This document shows positions 26,363-33,784 of a DNA stretch of 64,000 nucleotides, in pieces. How positions within the stretch are numbered: the first letter of the stretch is position 1; every line of letters begins with the position of its first letter. The DNA is from Agreia sp. COWG (GTDB lineage Bacteria; Actinomycetota; Actinomycetes; Actinomycetales; Microbacteriaceae), in the NCBI RefSeq assembly GCF_904528075.1, contig NZ_LR882035.1:1984001-2048000 (forward strand), given 5' to 3'. Position numbers and translations under genes: made by a program. The notes under the pieces were generated by a model. It searched no databases and was not told the origin of the DNA. It saw only the letters and a list, made by a program, of their open reading frames with translations.

Positions 26363-26638
26363 ATGATCACCCCCGCCTATCCCGTTCCGTTCATCATCGA
26401 GCGCCGCACGCCCGGGCGCACCCTCGTCATCACGAACCGCAGTCGCGAACAGCTCTCCGGCCTGTCGTTCAGCATCCTCGGCGCCGGTCTCCTGCGTACC
26501 ACCGCTCCCCTGCTCGTCGCGCCCGGCCAGCAGATCCGCCTCCTGGTGCGCGGTGACGACCTGCCTCGACAAGGCGTGGTGGTCGTGAGGTGGTTTCGGC
26601 CAGACGGGGCAGAGTACCTTTGGCGCATCTCGTTCTAG
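26363..26638 (+). CDS. Small protein of unknown function
   Basis: A 91-residue protein that I do not recognise. It is predicted to be mostly beta strand, with short alternating hydrophobic stretches (RTLVITNRSREQLSGLSF, QIRLLVRGDD, GVVVVRWFRPDG), no cysteine, no signal peptide and no membrane helix. ATG 26363 begins 107 bases after mrp on the same strand; the gene converges on the MBL hydrolase with 10 bases between stops. Coding is supported only by the open frame and its fit between flanking genes. Confidence 0.5.
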   Translation: MITPAYPVPFIIERRTPGRTLVITNRSREQLSGLSFSILGAGLLRTTAPLLVAPGQQIRLLVRGDDLPRQGVVVVRWFRPDGAEYLWRISF

Positions 26639-26648
26639 CGCCCTCGAC

Positions 26649-27383
26649 CTAGCCCGCTTCGCGCCGGGGGTGATGCAGAGGTCCGTGTCCGGGAAGAAGG
26701 GTGTGGGTATTCCGAGCTATCGACAGGGCCGAGCTGTGTGCCGCCGTTGCGTCCCAGTGCCACATCGCGCCGAGTTCCTGCAGCCCTACGGTCGTGGTCG
26801 TCGCGTGGGCCGTGATCAGCGTGTCGCCGGTGATGAGAACTCGCTGATCGGGCAGCTCGAACGTGAGATGACCAGGCGTGTGACCCGCGGTAAGCCTCGG
26901 AACGATCGTCATCCCCGAGAAGGTGACCTCGGCATCCGGCATGAGAGCCGAGACGGCCTCGATATCGATCGGCGCCAGCCCTCCGGCTCGGATCGCATGG
27001 ACCATCCACACGAGGTATCTCGGCAGAAAGAGCTTCGGCAGCAGGTCGGCGACTCCGATCTGATGCAATACCTCGCGCCTGATGTTCGGGATCTCCTCGC
27101 GCGCGGCCCAGACCGTCGCATCGTGATGTGCCACGAGATGCGGAATCGAGCCGATGTGATCGGAGTGGCCGTGGGTGACGAGAATATTGCGCAGCGGCAG
27201 ATCGGGGGCCACGGATCGGAGCGATCGCTGCACCTCGGACGCATCGCCCGGATAGCCCGCATCGATCAGGGTCACCTCCTGATCGTCGGCCAGAATGGTC
27301 CAGTTCGAAGCCGGTCCCTCGACAAAGTAGACGCCGTCAGCGATCTCGTGGACGCTCGATTCTGCCGCGCGATGGTGAGGCAT
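26649..27383 (-). CDS. MBL-fold metallo-hydrolase
   Basis: A 244-residue metallo-beta-lactamase-fold hydrolase. The zinc motif THGHSDH is at residues 70-76 (His71, His73, Asp75, His76), followed by His in AGHTPGH, Asp in LITGDTLIT and His in LPGHGP, the complete ligand set for a dinuclear site. It resembles general glyoxalase II/lactonase-like hydrolases; the substrate cannot be told. ATG 27383 is preceded by AAGGAG five bases upstream. It follows the marR and small membrane protein genes on the same strand after 207 bases that include a perfect 14-base palindrome, so it may have its own promoter. Confidence 0.88.
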   Translation of the reverse strand: MPHHRAAESSVHEIADGVYFVEGPASNWTILADDQEVTLIDAGYPGDASEVQRSLRSVAPDLPLRNILVTHGHSDHIGSIPHLVAHHDATVWAAREEIPNIRREVLHQIGVADLLPKLFLPRYLVWMVHAIRAGGLAPIDIEAVSALMPDAEVTFSGMTIVPRLTAGHTPGHLTFELPDQRVLITGDTLITAHATTTTVGLQELGAMWHWDATAAHSSALSIARNTHTLLPGHGPLHHPRREAG

Positions 27384-27467
27384 GGATTCTCCTTGCTGAG
27401 CCGGACCGCCGCGTGGACCACGGTGTCGGTGTCGTTTTTGGTCATACTATCGTCTAGCCAAATCGGC

Positions 27468-27481
27468 TCGACGATCGTCGA
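27468..27481. promoter_or_regulatory. Perfect 14-base palindrome upstream of the MBL gene
   Basis: TCGACGATCGTCGA is fully self-complementary and lies 85 bases upstream of the MBL start, next to a TAGTAT that could be a -10 element on the minus strand. It could be an operator, but GC-rich palindromes of this size arise by chance fairly often. Confidence 0.25.
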
Positions 27482-27590
27482 CGACCTCCTGGCGAAACCG
27501 AAGCACTGGCCGCGTGCCGGCATGGTCGCAACACCCGCAAGAGGAGCCCCGGTCGACGTCGCCGCCAGGCCCCGATCATGACACCGCGCG

Positions 27591-27821
27591 TCAGAGTTCG
27601 AAGAACCGAGGCAGCCAGCCGAGAACCAGGTCGGCGGCAACGGGCAATACGACCCCGATGAGGGCTGTCACCGCCAAGCACCCGATCACGACGAGACCGG
27701 CGAGGGTCCACGGAGAGGAACTCCAGGCTGGTGCCATCTCGGAGTCATCGGCAGCCAGGCCATCCGATCCCTCGAAGAGAATCTCGAGGCCATCCGCGGT
27801 GCTGTCGGCGTCGATACTCAT
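27591..27821 (-). CDS. Small single-helix membrane protein
   Basis: A 76-residue protein with an acidic N-terminus (DADSTADGLEILFEGSDGL), one long hydrophobic segment (WTLAGLVVIGCLAVTALIGVVLP) and a short hydrophobic C-terminal end. No recognised family. ATG 27821 begins four bases after the marR stop, preceded by GGTTAGAGAA, and the codon bias matches neighbours, so it is probably co-transcribed with marR. Confidence 0.5.
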   Translation of the reverse strand: MSIDADSTADGLEILFEGSDGLAADDSEMAPAWSSSPWTLAGLVVIGCLAVTALIGVVLPVAADLVLGWLPRFFEL

Positions 27822-27825
27822 TTCT

Positions 27826-28341
27826 CTAACCTACCCGCAGGATGCCGGCTCCACCCGGCCTATTCTCGCGGTCACCGAGGAGATCGAGCAGTTCGCACAG
27901 CTGTTGCCTCTGTTTCCCATCGAGCGCGCCCAGAAAGCGCTCCTCGGCACGCAGATGAGGCTCGATCAGCTCATTGGCGACCTGGATCCCCTCTGCTGTC
28001 AGAGTCACTATCGTTCCGCGCCCGTCATCCGGATCGGGATCTCGACGCACGAGGCCCGCCGAGGCGAGTCGGTTGAGACGTTGAGCGACGACCGACGTCG
28101 TCACCATGCTCGATCGCGCCAGCGTCGACGGGGTGAGCGCATGGGGACTACCCGAGCGCAGCAGCGTGAAGAGAACATCGACCGACCCGGAGTCCAATCC
28201 GAATCGGGCGTGCTCGGCCGACAACGACGACGCCACCCTCTCTGCAACACGCGACAGGCGCCCGACGACCGCCATGGGCGAGACGTCGAGGTCGGGACGC
28301 TCACTCTTCCATTCGGCGAGGATGTCGTCGAGCGTCAGCAT
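27826..28341 (-). CDS. MarR-family transcriptional regulator
   Basis: A 171-residue winged-helix regulator. The core runs from the dimerisation helix (GRLSRVAERVASSL) through the recognition region (LTPSTLARSSMVTTSVVAQRLNRLASAGLVRR) to the wing, whose tip is DPDDGRG, the classic MarR signature; the C-terminal dimerisation helices follow. The frame opens at 28359, but ATG 28341 is preferred since AGGATGGAG lies just upstream. It is divergent from a DMT exporter, with a double palindrome between the two start codons, so it very probably represses both itself and the exporter. The inducing ligand is unknown. Confidence 0.9.
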   Translation of the reverse strand: MLTLDDILAEWKSERPDLDVSPMAVVGRLSRVAERVASSLSAEHARFGLDSGSVDVLFTLLRSGSPHALTPSTLARSSMVTTSVVAQRLNRLASAGLVRRDPDPDDGRGTIVTLTAEGIQVANELIEPHLRAEERFLGALDGKQRQQLCELLDLLGDRENRPGGAGILRVG

Positions 28342-28361
28342 GATCTCCATCCTAGACATTA

Positions 28362-28396
28362 GCTAAGCGTTTAGCTATTTTAGCTAAATGCTTAGC
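28362..28396. promoter_or_regulatory. Double-palindrome MarR operator overlapping the exporter start codon
   Basis: Two sites GCTAAGCGTTTAGC (28362-28375) and GCTAAATGCTTAGC (28383-28396) lie seven bases apart. Each is a palindrome of the form GCTAA-N4-TTAGC, and the two are inverted copies of each other at 13 of 14 positions, centred 21 bases (two helical turns) apart. The second covers the ATG of the exporter (28388), and TATTTT between them (28376-28381) fits a -10 element placed for a leaderless transcript. Confidence 0.75.
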
Positions 28397-29470
28397 AAAC
28401 TTCTCACCCTTCGCACGGCTTTGGCGCCGGCGATCTGGGGAACCACCTATCTCGTCACGACCACGATGCTCCCTGAGAACACACCCCTGCTGGCCGGTGC
28501 GGCGAGGGCGCTCCCTGCGGGCGTGCTCCTGCTACTGCTGACGCGAAAACTACCTCAGGGGTCATGGTGGTGGAAGTCTCTCATTCTGGGCGCGCTGAAC
28601 ATCGGCGTCTTTTTTCCGCTGCTGTTCATTGCCGCCTATCGACTTCCCGGTGGCGTAGCAGCGACGCTAGGCGCAATTCAGCCGCTCATCGTGGCGACTC
28701 TCGCCGTACGGCTCGTTGGCGAGAGAGTGCGGCCATCCTCCCTGCTTGCCGGCGTTGTCGGCGTGGGCGGCGTCGCTCTGCTCGTTCTCCAGGCCGGCGC
28801 ACGTCTCGATACGATCGGCGTCGCTGCCGCGTTCGGCGGTTCGGCCTCGATGGCCCTGGGCATCGTTCTCGGCAAGCGATGGGCATCCACCGTCGGCCCA
28901 CTATCCCTGACAGCCTGGCAGTTGATATGGGGCGGACTCCTCATCCTCCCCGTGATGGCCGTCGTCGAGGGGGTGCCGACCCGACTCACCGGGCAGAATC
29001 TCGCTGCGTTCGCCTACCTCAGTATCATCGGCGGCGCAGTGGCCTACACGGTGTGGTTCGCGGGGAGCAGGCGCCTTCCCGCGGTCACCACATCATTCCT
29101 GGGGCTACTCAGCCCACTGGTCGCCGCCCTCCTGGGCTGGGTGCTACTGGGCCAAGACTTCACGCTCGGTCAGATCGTCGGCGCCATCCTGGTACTGGCG
29201 GCGCTGGTGACCGTCGTTCTTCTCGGTGCTCCGTCTGGCTCGGTGGGCGCGAACGCGCCCGCGGTTCGCGCATCCGGCGGAGGGACACCAGTGACGCCGA
29301 CCCGAGGTGTCGAGAAACACCCACCGACAGTCCGCCTCAGCGCACTGCTTCAGGAGCAGTCGATCTGGCCCGCGCAGCGACACAAGGGCCTGCACGGCGA
29401 TGAGCCCGAGAGCGAACTGCACAGCGACCCCCGCTCCCGAGCGGTCGAGCTTCCTCGAGATGTCGGATAG
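28388..29470 (+). CDS. DMT-superfamily (EamA) exporter with antisense-overlapping C-terminal extension
   Basis: A 360-residue frame. Residues 1-280 form about ten hydrophobic helices arranged as two EamA repeats, starting ALAPAIWGTTYLVTT, typical of drug/metabolite exporters. The last helix ends near residue 280 (LVLAALVTVVLLG); the other 80 residues are hydrophilic, of odd composition (HPPTVRLSALLQEQ, HKGLHGDEPESELHSD), and are read from the opposite strand of the CGNR gene, so they are probably not an evolved domain. ATG 28388 has no ribosome site upstream and sits in the operator; a TATTTT -10 six bases before suggests leaderless translation. Regulated by the divergent MarR; substrate unknown. 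Confidence 0.85.
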   Translation: MLSKLLTLRTALAPAIWGTTYLVTTTMLPENTPLLAGAARALPAGVLLLLLTRKLPQGSWWWKSLILGALNIGVFFPLLFIAAYRLPGGVAATLGAIQPLIVATLAVRLVGERVRPSSLLAGVVGVGGVALLVLQAGARLDTIGVAAAFGGSASMALGIVLGKRWASTVGPLSLTAWQLIWGGLLILPVMAVVEGVPTRLTGQNLAAFAYLSIIGGAVAYTVWFAGSRRLPAVTTSFLGLLSPLVAALLGWVLLGQDFTLGQIVGAILVLAALVTVVLLGAPSGSVGANAPAVRASGGGTPVTPTRGVEKHPPTVRLSALLQEQSIWPAQRHKGLHGDEPESELHSDPRSRAVELPRDVG

Positions 29471-29761
29471 TCCCTCTGCCTCACGGTGAACGCGGGCAAC
29501 AGCGTCGAGCGCCGGCTCGGAGCCCTCCACGGCGGCCATCGCGAGAACCCGAAGGGCTTCCCGCAAGGCCACGAGGCGCTCGAGATGGTCGACCGACAGC
29601 TCATCGGCGGGGGCGAGTCCCACCTGCTCCAGCCAGCTTCGAGCGGCCTCGAGAGACGACAGCCTCTCGACGGGCCGAGGCCCGAAGCTCTGCCCGCGAG
29701 TCGCCATGAGATTCAGCCAGGTCGCCCCGCCGTCGAAGCGGAACGATGTTGTGTCGGTCAT
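29144..29761 (-). CDS. CGNR zinc-finger / ABATE domain regulator
   Basis: A 205-residue protein with an N-terminal ABATE-type domain (from TTSFRFDGGATWLNLMATRG) and a C-terminal CGNR zinc finger at about residues 136-175: CAEADCRWVFLD then HWCPSAGCANRGRVRAHRAR, in which the CGNR signature reads CANR. Such proteins are thought to be stress-linked transcription regulators. The conserved part ends near residue 177 (about base 29230); the rest (RSTEKNDGHQRRQYQDG onward) lies antisense inside the exporter frame. The start is ATG 29761; a TACAGT -10 ends seven bases upstream, suggesting a leaderless transcript. It diverges from the CMD gene. Confidence 0.82.
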   Translation of the reverse strand: MTDTTSFRFDGGATWLNLMATRGQSFGPRPVERLSSLEAARSWLEQVGLAPADELSVDHLERLVALREALRVLAMAAVEGSEPALDAVARVHREAEGLSDISRKLDRSGAGVAVQFALGLIAVQALVSLRGPDRLLLKQCAEADCRWVFLDTSGRRHWCPSAGCANRGRVRAHRARRSTEKNDGHQRRQYQDGADDLTEREVLAQ

Positions 29762-29767
29762 TCTCCC

Positions 29768-29773
29768 ACTGTA
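29768..29773 (-). promoter_or_regulatory. -10 element placed for a leaderless CGNR transcript
   Basis: On the minus strand TACAGT fits TANNNT and is followed by GGGAGA and then ATG 29761, so transcription would start on or next to the start codon. A TGTCA-N14-TGACA inverted repeat covers the same divergent region at about 29777-29800. Confidence 0.45.
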
Positions 29774-29829
29774 ACGTGTCAACCATTACGCGTTCTGACA
29801 ACTGTCGCAGCGCGAAGACCGGAGGAGAG

Positions 29830-30195
29830 ATGAACGATTCATTCGACCTGGCTGCAGGTGCAGCCCGGCTACGCTCACTGCAGGACGACGCGACGACGAC
29901 GGCCTGGCGCGAGACCATCGATGCCGCGGCTCCGGGCTTTGACGAATGGATCGTCGGTGCCGTCTTCGGCGGCACGTACGAGCGCGGCGCACTCAGCTCG
30001 CGCGATCGACAGCTGCTCATCCTCGGAGCACTCTCATCGATGGGTGGGGTCGACCCCCAACTCGTCGGACAAATCGTGACCTCGATACGCGTGGGCATGG
30101 TTCGATCCGAGGTCGCCGAGTGCTTCGTGCATCTCGTTCCCTATATCGGCCTGCCCCGCGCCCTTGCCGCCTTGCGGCTGGTGCCCGCTCCGTGA
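29830..30195 (+). CDS. Carboxymuconolactone decarboxylase (CMD/AhpD-like) family protein
   Basis: A 121-residue helical protein of the CMD family. The family core is visible as FGGTYERGALSSRDRQLLILGAL, then GGVDPQLVGQIVTSIRVG and EVAECFVHLVPYIGLPRALAALRLV. A single cysteine sits in ECFVH, so the AhpD-type CxxC redox pair is absent, and it is more likely a decarboxylase- or lactonase-like protein than a peroxidase. ATG 29830 follows GGAGGAGAG. Its stop overlaps the phosphotriesterase start (GTGA), so the two are translationally coupled and probably act in one catabolic step set. It is divergent from the CGNR regulator. Confidence 0.82.
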   Translation: MNDSFDLAAGAARLRSLQDDATTTAWRETIDAAAPGFDEWIVGAVFGGTYERGALSSRDRQLLILGALSSMGGVDPQLVGQIVTSIRVGMVRSEVAECFVHLVPYIGLPRALAALRLVPAP

Positions 30196-31091
30196 CCGGC
30201 ATCCTGCGAACCGTCCTGGGTGACATCGAGGCCTCCTCCGCCGGCATCACCGACTCCCACGATCACCTCTTTCTGAGCACGCCGTTCCTCAACGACCAGG
30301 AGCTCGACAACGAGGCCGACGCCGCCTCCGAGCTGACCGCCTTTCGCGACGAGGGAGGCCGCACGCTCGTGCAGTGGACGCCGCGGGGTCTCGGACGCCG
30401 GAGGGAGGCACTCCGGCGCGTGAGCACATCATCGGGGGCGAACATCATGGCCGCAACAGGTCGGCACCGCATCGCGCTCTACTCGCCGGATGCTCCGGAG
30501 CCTCGGCTCTCCGAGGCGCAGCTGGCCGACGCGTTCGTCGGCGACGTCGTCACGGGCGGCTGCGGCCTCATCAAGATCGGAGTGAGCCACGAGCGGATCA
30601 CCCCCGACGAGTCGGATGCCCTCCACGCCGCCGCGACGGCGCACCACGTCACGGGCGCACCGGTCGCCATCCACCTCGAGGGCGGCACCGCCGCTGATCT
30701 CGTTTTGGGTCAGCTCCTCGCAGACGGCGTTCCCGTCGGGTCGATCGTGCTGGGCCATCTCGGGCGCAACCCGAACCCGAACGCGATCCTGGAAGCGGCC
30801 CGATCCGGCGCATGGCTCTGCCTCGACGGCCCCTCGCCGAGGAAATCCCCCGGCGAGATGGGCCTGAGCGAGCTCGTGCACCTACTCGTCGCCGAGGGCC
30901 ATCAGGCGCAACTCCTGCTCGGGGCCGACACGACCACGTCGCGAAGCCGATCGCTCCGACCGCGCACGGGTCCCGCCGGACTCGTCGCTCACTCCGCGGC
31001 CGAGCTCGAGGCGCGATTCGGAGAGCAGACGGCCAACGACATCATGATCGCGAACCCGGCGAACGCGTGGGCGCTGCGCAACCACGAATGA
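30192..31091 (+). CDS. Phosphotriesterase/lactonase-family amidohydrolase
   Basis: A 299-residue TIM-barrel metallohydrolase of the phosphotriesterase family. The complete binuclear site is visible: His23 and His25 in DSHDHLFL, the carboxylated Lys128 in GLIKIGV, His161 in AIHLEGG, His189 in LGHLGRNPN and Asp246 in LLGADTTT. Members act as lactonases, phosphotriesterases or atypical peptidases; I cannot assign the substrate. GTG 30192 overlaps the CMD stop by four bases. It is somewhat shorter than typical (about 320-340). It converges on tatB with nine bases between. Confidence 0.85.
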   Translation: MTGILRTVLGDIEASSAGITDSHDHLFLSTPFLNDQELDNEADAASELTAFRDEGGRTLVQWTPRGLGRRREALRRVSTSSGANIMAATGRHRIALYSPDAPEPRLSEAQLADAFVGDVVTGGCGLIKIGVSHERITPDESDALHAAATAHHVTGAPVAIHLEGGTAADLVLGQLLADGVPVGSIVLGHLGRNPNPNAILEAARSGAWLCLDGPSPRKSPGEMGLSELVHLLVAEGHQAQLLLGADTTTSRSRSLRPRTGPAGLVAHSAAELEARFGEQTANDIMIANPANAWALRNHE

Positions 31092-31100
31092 GTGCGAGAC

Positions 31101-31523
31101 TCAGGTCGCCTCGGTGTCGTACGGGGTGATCGGGGCGTCGGTTCCGCTGGCGGCGATAGACATTCCTGCCACGCCGGCGGCCGCCTGCTCCGCCTTGCGT
31201 GCGAGGTCGGCGGTCTCCGGCCTGGAGACGGGCCTCACGACGGCGGCCGGGTCGACCGGAGCGTCATCGAGAAGAGCCTCGCGGATGATGCGCCTGGGAT
31301 CGTACTGCCGCGGATCGAGCTTCTTCCAGTCGACCTCGTCGAACTCGGGGCCCATCTCCTCTTTCATGCGCACCTTCGCGCCGTTCGCATAGTCGCGGAG
31401 TGTGCGAACGAGCTGCCCGAGTTTCTGAGCGTAGACGGGAAGCCGGTCGGGGCCGAGGAGGAAGACGGCGATGACACCGACCACCAGCAGCTTCTCGAAG
31501 GTCAACCCGTTGAACACCTCCAC
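31101..31523 (-). CDS. tatB: TatB, twin-arginine translocase subunit
   Basis: A 140-residue protein with the N-terminal membrane helix and hinge of TatB (FNGLTFEKLLVVGVIAVFLL then GPDRLPVYAQKLGQ), an amphipathic helix and a polar C-terminal tail. It recognises Tat signal peptides together with TatC. The window encodes one clear Tat substrate, EfeB. The start is GTG 31523, with GTG 31517 also possible. In mycobacteria tatB follows sigE/rseA/htrA; those genes are not here. It diverges from the O-methyltransferase gene across 72 bases. Confidence 0.88.
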   Translation of the reverse strand: MEVFNGLTFEKLLVVGVIAVFLLGPDRLPVYAQKLGQLVRTLRDYANGAKVRMKEEMGPEFDEVDWKKLDPRQYDPRRIIREALLDDAPVDPAAVVRPVSRPETADLARKAEQAAAGVAGMSIAASGTDAPITPYDTEAT

Positions 31524-31595
31524 AGACTACCTCCGCCGCGTGGCTCGCGGCTGCACGTGTGCCCAGTCCCTATGCTTACCGGCAGGGAGAGTGAC

Positions 31596-32228
31596 GTGTC
31601 AGGTAAAGAAAAGAACTGGAAGTACTCCGAGGACATCGTCCTGGAGCCCACCAACATCGCCGGCGCGCGCTCACACTCGTTGGAGCTCGGCATCGAACCC
31701 GTCTCCCCCGCGGTCGGCGCGCAGCTCGCCGTGCTCGCCGCGGCATCCGGCGCCTCGTCGATCGTCGAGGTCGGCACCGGCGTGGGCGTTTCAGGCCTCT
31801 GGATGTTCCGGGGCGCGCCGGGCGCGACGCTCACCTCGATCGATACAGAGGTCGAGTACCAGCAGGCGGCCAGGGCCGCCTTCATCGCCGGTGGCGTGCC
31901 CGCCAACCGCTTCCGGCTCATCGCCGGCCGCGCCACCGACGTTTTGCCCCGCATGAACGAGAACTCGTACGACCTCGTACTCATCGACGCCGATGCCGAC
32001 TCCGTGATCGAGTACGTCGAGCACGGCCTTCGCCTGGTTCGACGCGGGGGCACCGTGCTGGTTCCTCACGCCCTCTGGCGCGACAGGGTCGCCGACCCCG
32101 CGCAGCGCGACGACACCGTCTCGGACTTCCGAACCCTCATCAGCGAGTTGTCGAAGTCGAGTGCCGTGCTCATGGCGCTGTCACCGGCGGGCGACGGCCT
32201 GCTGCAGATGACAAAAATCGGCGACTGA
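31596..32228 (+). CDS. O-methyltransferase (class I SAM-dependent)
   Basis: A 210-residue O-methyltransferase of the catechol-type family (Methyltransf_3; counterpart of Rv1220c from memory). Motif I is IVEVGTGVGVSGLWM, the acidic residue ending strand two is in TSIDTEVEY, and the later VLIDADADSVIEY holds the metal/substrate region. GTG 31596 is chosen because GGCAGGGAGA lies eight bases upstream; a longer open frame from 31092 overlaps tatB and is not real. The methyl acceptor is unknown. A hairpin terminator follows. Confidence 0.87.
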   Translation: MSGKEKNWKYSEDIVLEPTNIAGARSHSLELGIEPVSPAVGAQLAVLAAASGASSIVEVGTGVGVSGLWMFRGAPGATLTSIDTEVEYQQAARAAFIAGGVPANRFRLIAGRATDVLPRMNENSYDLVLIDADADSVIEYVEHGLRLVRRGGTVLVPHALWRDRVADPAQRDDTVSDFRTLISELSKSSAVLMALSPAGDGLLQMTKIGD

Positions 32229-32239
32229 CCTTCGCAGCC

Positions 32240-32257
32240 CCCGGGTGAAAACCCGGG
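32240..32257. terminator. Hairpin terminator after the O-methyltransferase gene
   Basis: Perfect seven-base stem CCCGGGT/ACCCGGG with a GAAA tetraloop, starting 12 bases after the stop codon. A short T-run (ATTTTTGATT) follows about 20 bases later. It lies between convergent genes and may serve both. Confidence 0.6.
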
Positions 32258-32320
32258 AGGCCGTCCGATCAGCCGCCGATTTTTGATTCTGTGTGCGCGG
32301 GTGTTGCTCCCTCAAGCCGA

Positions 32321-32494
32321 TCAGGCCGGGGAGACGACTCCCGCAAGAGCGTCGTGCAGCTCTTTCGCCTCTGCGTCATTCACTGACACAACGAGGCGTC
32401 CGCCTCCTTCGAGTGGCACTCGCACGATAATGAGGCGTCCTTCTTTGACAGCCTCCATTGGTCCGTCTCCGGTCCTGGGCTTCATGGCGGCCAT
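32321..32494 (-). CDS. DUF3117 small protein
   Basis: A 57-residue protein, MAAMKPRTGDGPMEAVKEGR at the start and ELHDALAGVVSPA at the end, an excellent match to the DUF3117 family, found in nearly all actinobacteria and of unknown function. The central part is beta-rich (RLIIVRVPLEGGGRLVVSV) and the C-terminus is helical. ATG 32494 is taken; a second Met is at codon 4. It lies alone on the minus strand between the O-methyltransferase terminator and the mannosyltransferase gene. Confidence 0.88.
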   Translation of the reverse strand: MAAMKPRTGDGPMEAVKEGRLIIVRVPLEGGGRLVVSVNDAEAKELHDALAGVVSPA

Positions 32495-32572
32495 GCGGCT
32501 CCCTTTCGTCGTGAACTTCTATTATCCGCTATTTCAAAGCTTCCTCACCGCACATGCTCGGCTTCGCCGCCG

Positions 32573-33784
32573 TTACGGCGGAGTCCAGTCGGCCCCGTCG
32601 ACACCCCAGCAGATGAGGAGCCAGCCGATCTGCAGAGCGATCGAGAGCACCACCATGCTGATCCTGTAGGCGCGGGAACGGGGCAGCGCGACGGCCCCGA
32701 GAAGAGGGAACATCGGCATCAGCAGGCGGAAGGTGCTCGACTGCGGAAAGAAGACGGCCAGGAGGTAGACCGCGTAGCTCGCCACCCACAAGCGCAGGTC
32801 CGTGCCGAGCCGACGCACGGGTGGGGTGAACATCGTGAGCGCAAACGCCGCGACGAGAAGGAGGACGACGACACTTCCGACCGGGAATCCATGCGCAGGC
32901 GGCAGCCACCAGTTGGCGCCCTGCAGCCACGGGGCGAACGGCACCAGCTCCTGATAGCCGATGTACACCGACCGCCAGGCGAGCTCCGTGTCGGTGTACG
33001 CCGTCGGATCGCCCGTCACAAGACCCGCGATGGCCGGCCAGAACAGGCCCATGATCGCGCTGAAGAGAGCGATCAGGCTCACCTCGATGCGCTTTCGCCA
33101 CGGGAAATGATCTCTCGAGCGCGTGACGAACCGCACAATAACGTGCAGTCCGAGGAACAGGGCGAAGGCCAACCCCGAGGGCCTGGTGAGGGCCATCACC
33201 GCGATCAGGGGAATGAGCCAGCCGTAGCGTCGACACACCACGAGATAGAGGCCGAGCACCAGAAGGAACGTGTACATCGACTCGGCGTACGACAGCTGGA
33301 AGAGCGCCGAGACAGGAGCGACGGAGAACAGCACGACGGCGAACATGGCCGCCGAGCCGTCGCCGAGTACTCGTTTCATCAACCGATAGAACACAAGGGC
33401 CGCGCCGAGGCCGAAGACGAACGAGACCGCGACGGAGGCCACCGGCCACGACAGCGCGGTCAGGACCATCACCCCACGCACGAGAAAGGGGTAGGCCGGC
33501 ATGAACGCCCACGCGTTCTCTGAGACATGTCCGCTGGCGGTGAGTGGCAGCTGGCTGGGATAGCCCACTGCGGCGACGATGTGGTACCAGTTGCCATCCC
33601 AGATGGTCGCGAAGTCGAAGTAACCCGGATGCGCGGCCGTCCACGGATTGGCACCCTGGTTGGCGGCCATGATCAGCAGGATGACGGTGGTCACGACTCG
33701 CGCCGCCAGATAGATCAGGGTGACCCTGGCCCACCACGGAAGCAACCGATACCGGACGAGCGCCGCACGACGGCGCGTGATCAT
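32573..33784 (-). CDS. Polytopic membrane mannosyltransferase (PIG-V-like)
   Basis: A 403-residue protein with about ten membrane helices resembling the PIG-V/GT-C group of polyprenyl-phosphomannose-dependent mannosyltransferases. The first extracytoplasmic loop has the conserved acidic motif FATIWDGNWYHIVAAVGYP near residue 60, then AFMPAYPFLVRGV and LSYAESMYTFLL, as in the family. It probably adds mannose to a lipid-linked glycan or protein outside the membrane; the acceptor is unknown. ATG 33784 overlaps the dapE stop (ATGA), so the two are translationally coupled although functionally unrelated. Confidence 0.82.
   Translation of the reverse strand: MITRRRAALVRYRLLPWWARVTLIYLAARVVTTVILLIMAANQGANPWTAAHPGYFDFATIWDGNWYHIVAAVGYPSQLPLTASGHVSENAWAFMPAYPFLVRGVMVLTALSWPVASVAVSFVFGLGAALVFYRLMKRVLGDGSAAMFAVVLFSVAPVSALFQLSYAESMYTFLLVLGLYLVVCRRYGWLIPLIAVMALTRPSGLAFALFLGLHVIVRFVTRSRDHFPWRKRIEVSLIALFSAIMGLFWPAIAGLVTGDPTAYTDTELAWRSVYIGYQELVPFAPWLQGANWWLPPAHGFPVGSVVVLLLVAAFALTMFTPPVRRLGTDLRLWVASYAVYLLAVFFPQSSTFRLLMPMFPLLGAVALPRSRAYRISMVVLSIALQIGWLLICWGVDGADWTPP

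Noticed and set aside
27272..27640. 122-codon minus-strand frame upstream of the MBL gene
   Set aside because: It overlaps the MBL start and the small membrane protein in other frames, and its product resembles nothing; kept as intergenic sequence.
29946..31091. Longer frame for the phosphotriesterase gene
   Set aside because: The extension reads the CMD gene in another frame; GTG 30192 overlapping the CMD stop fits the family.
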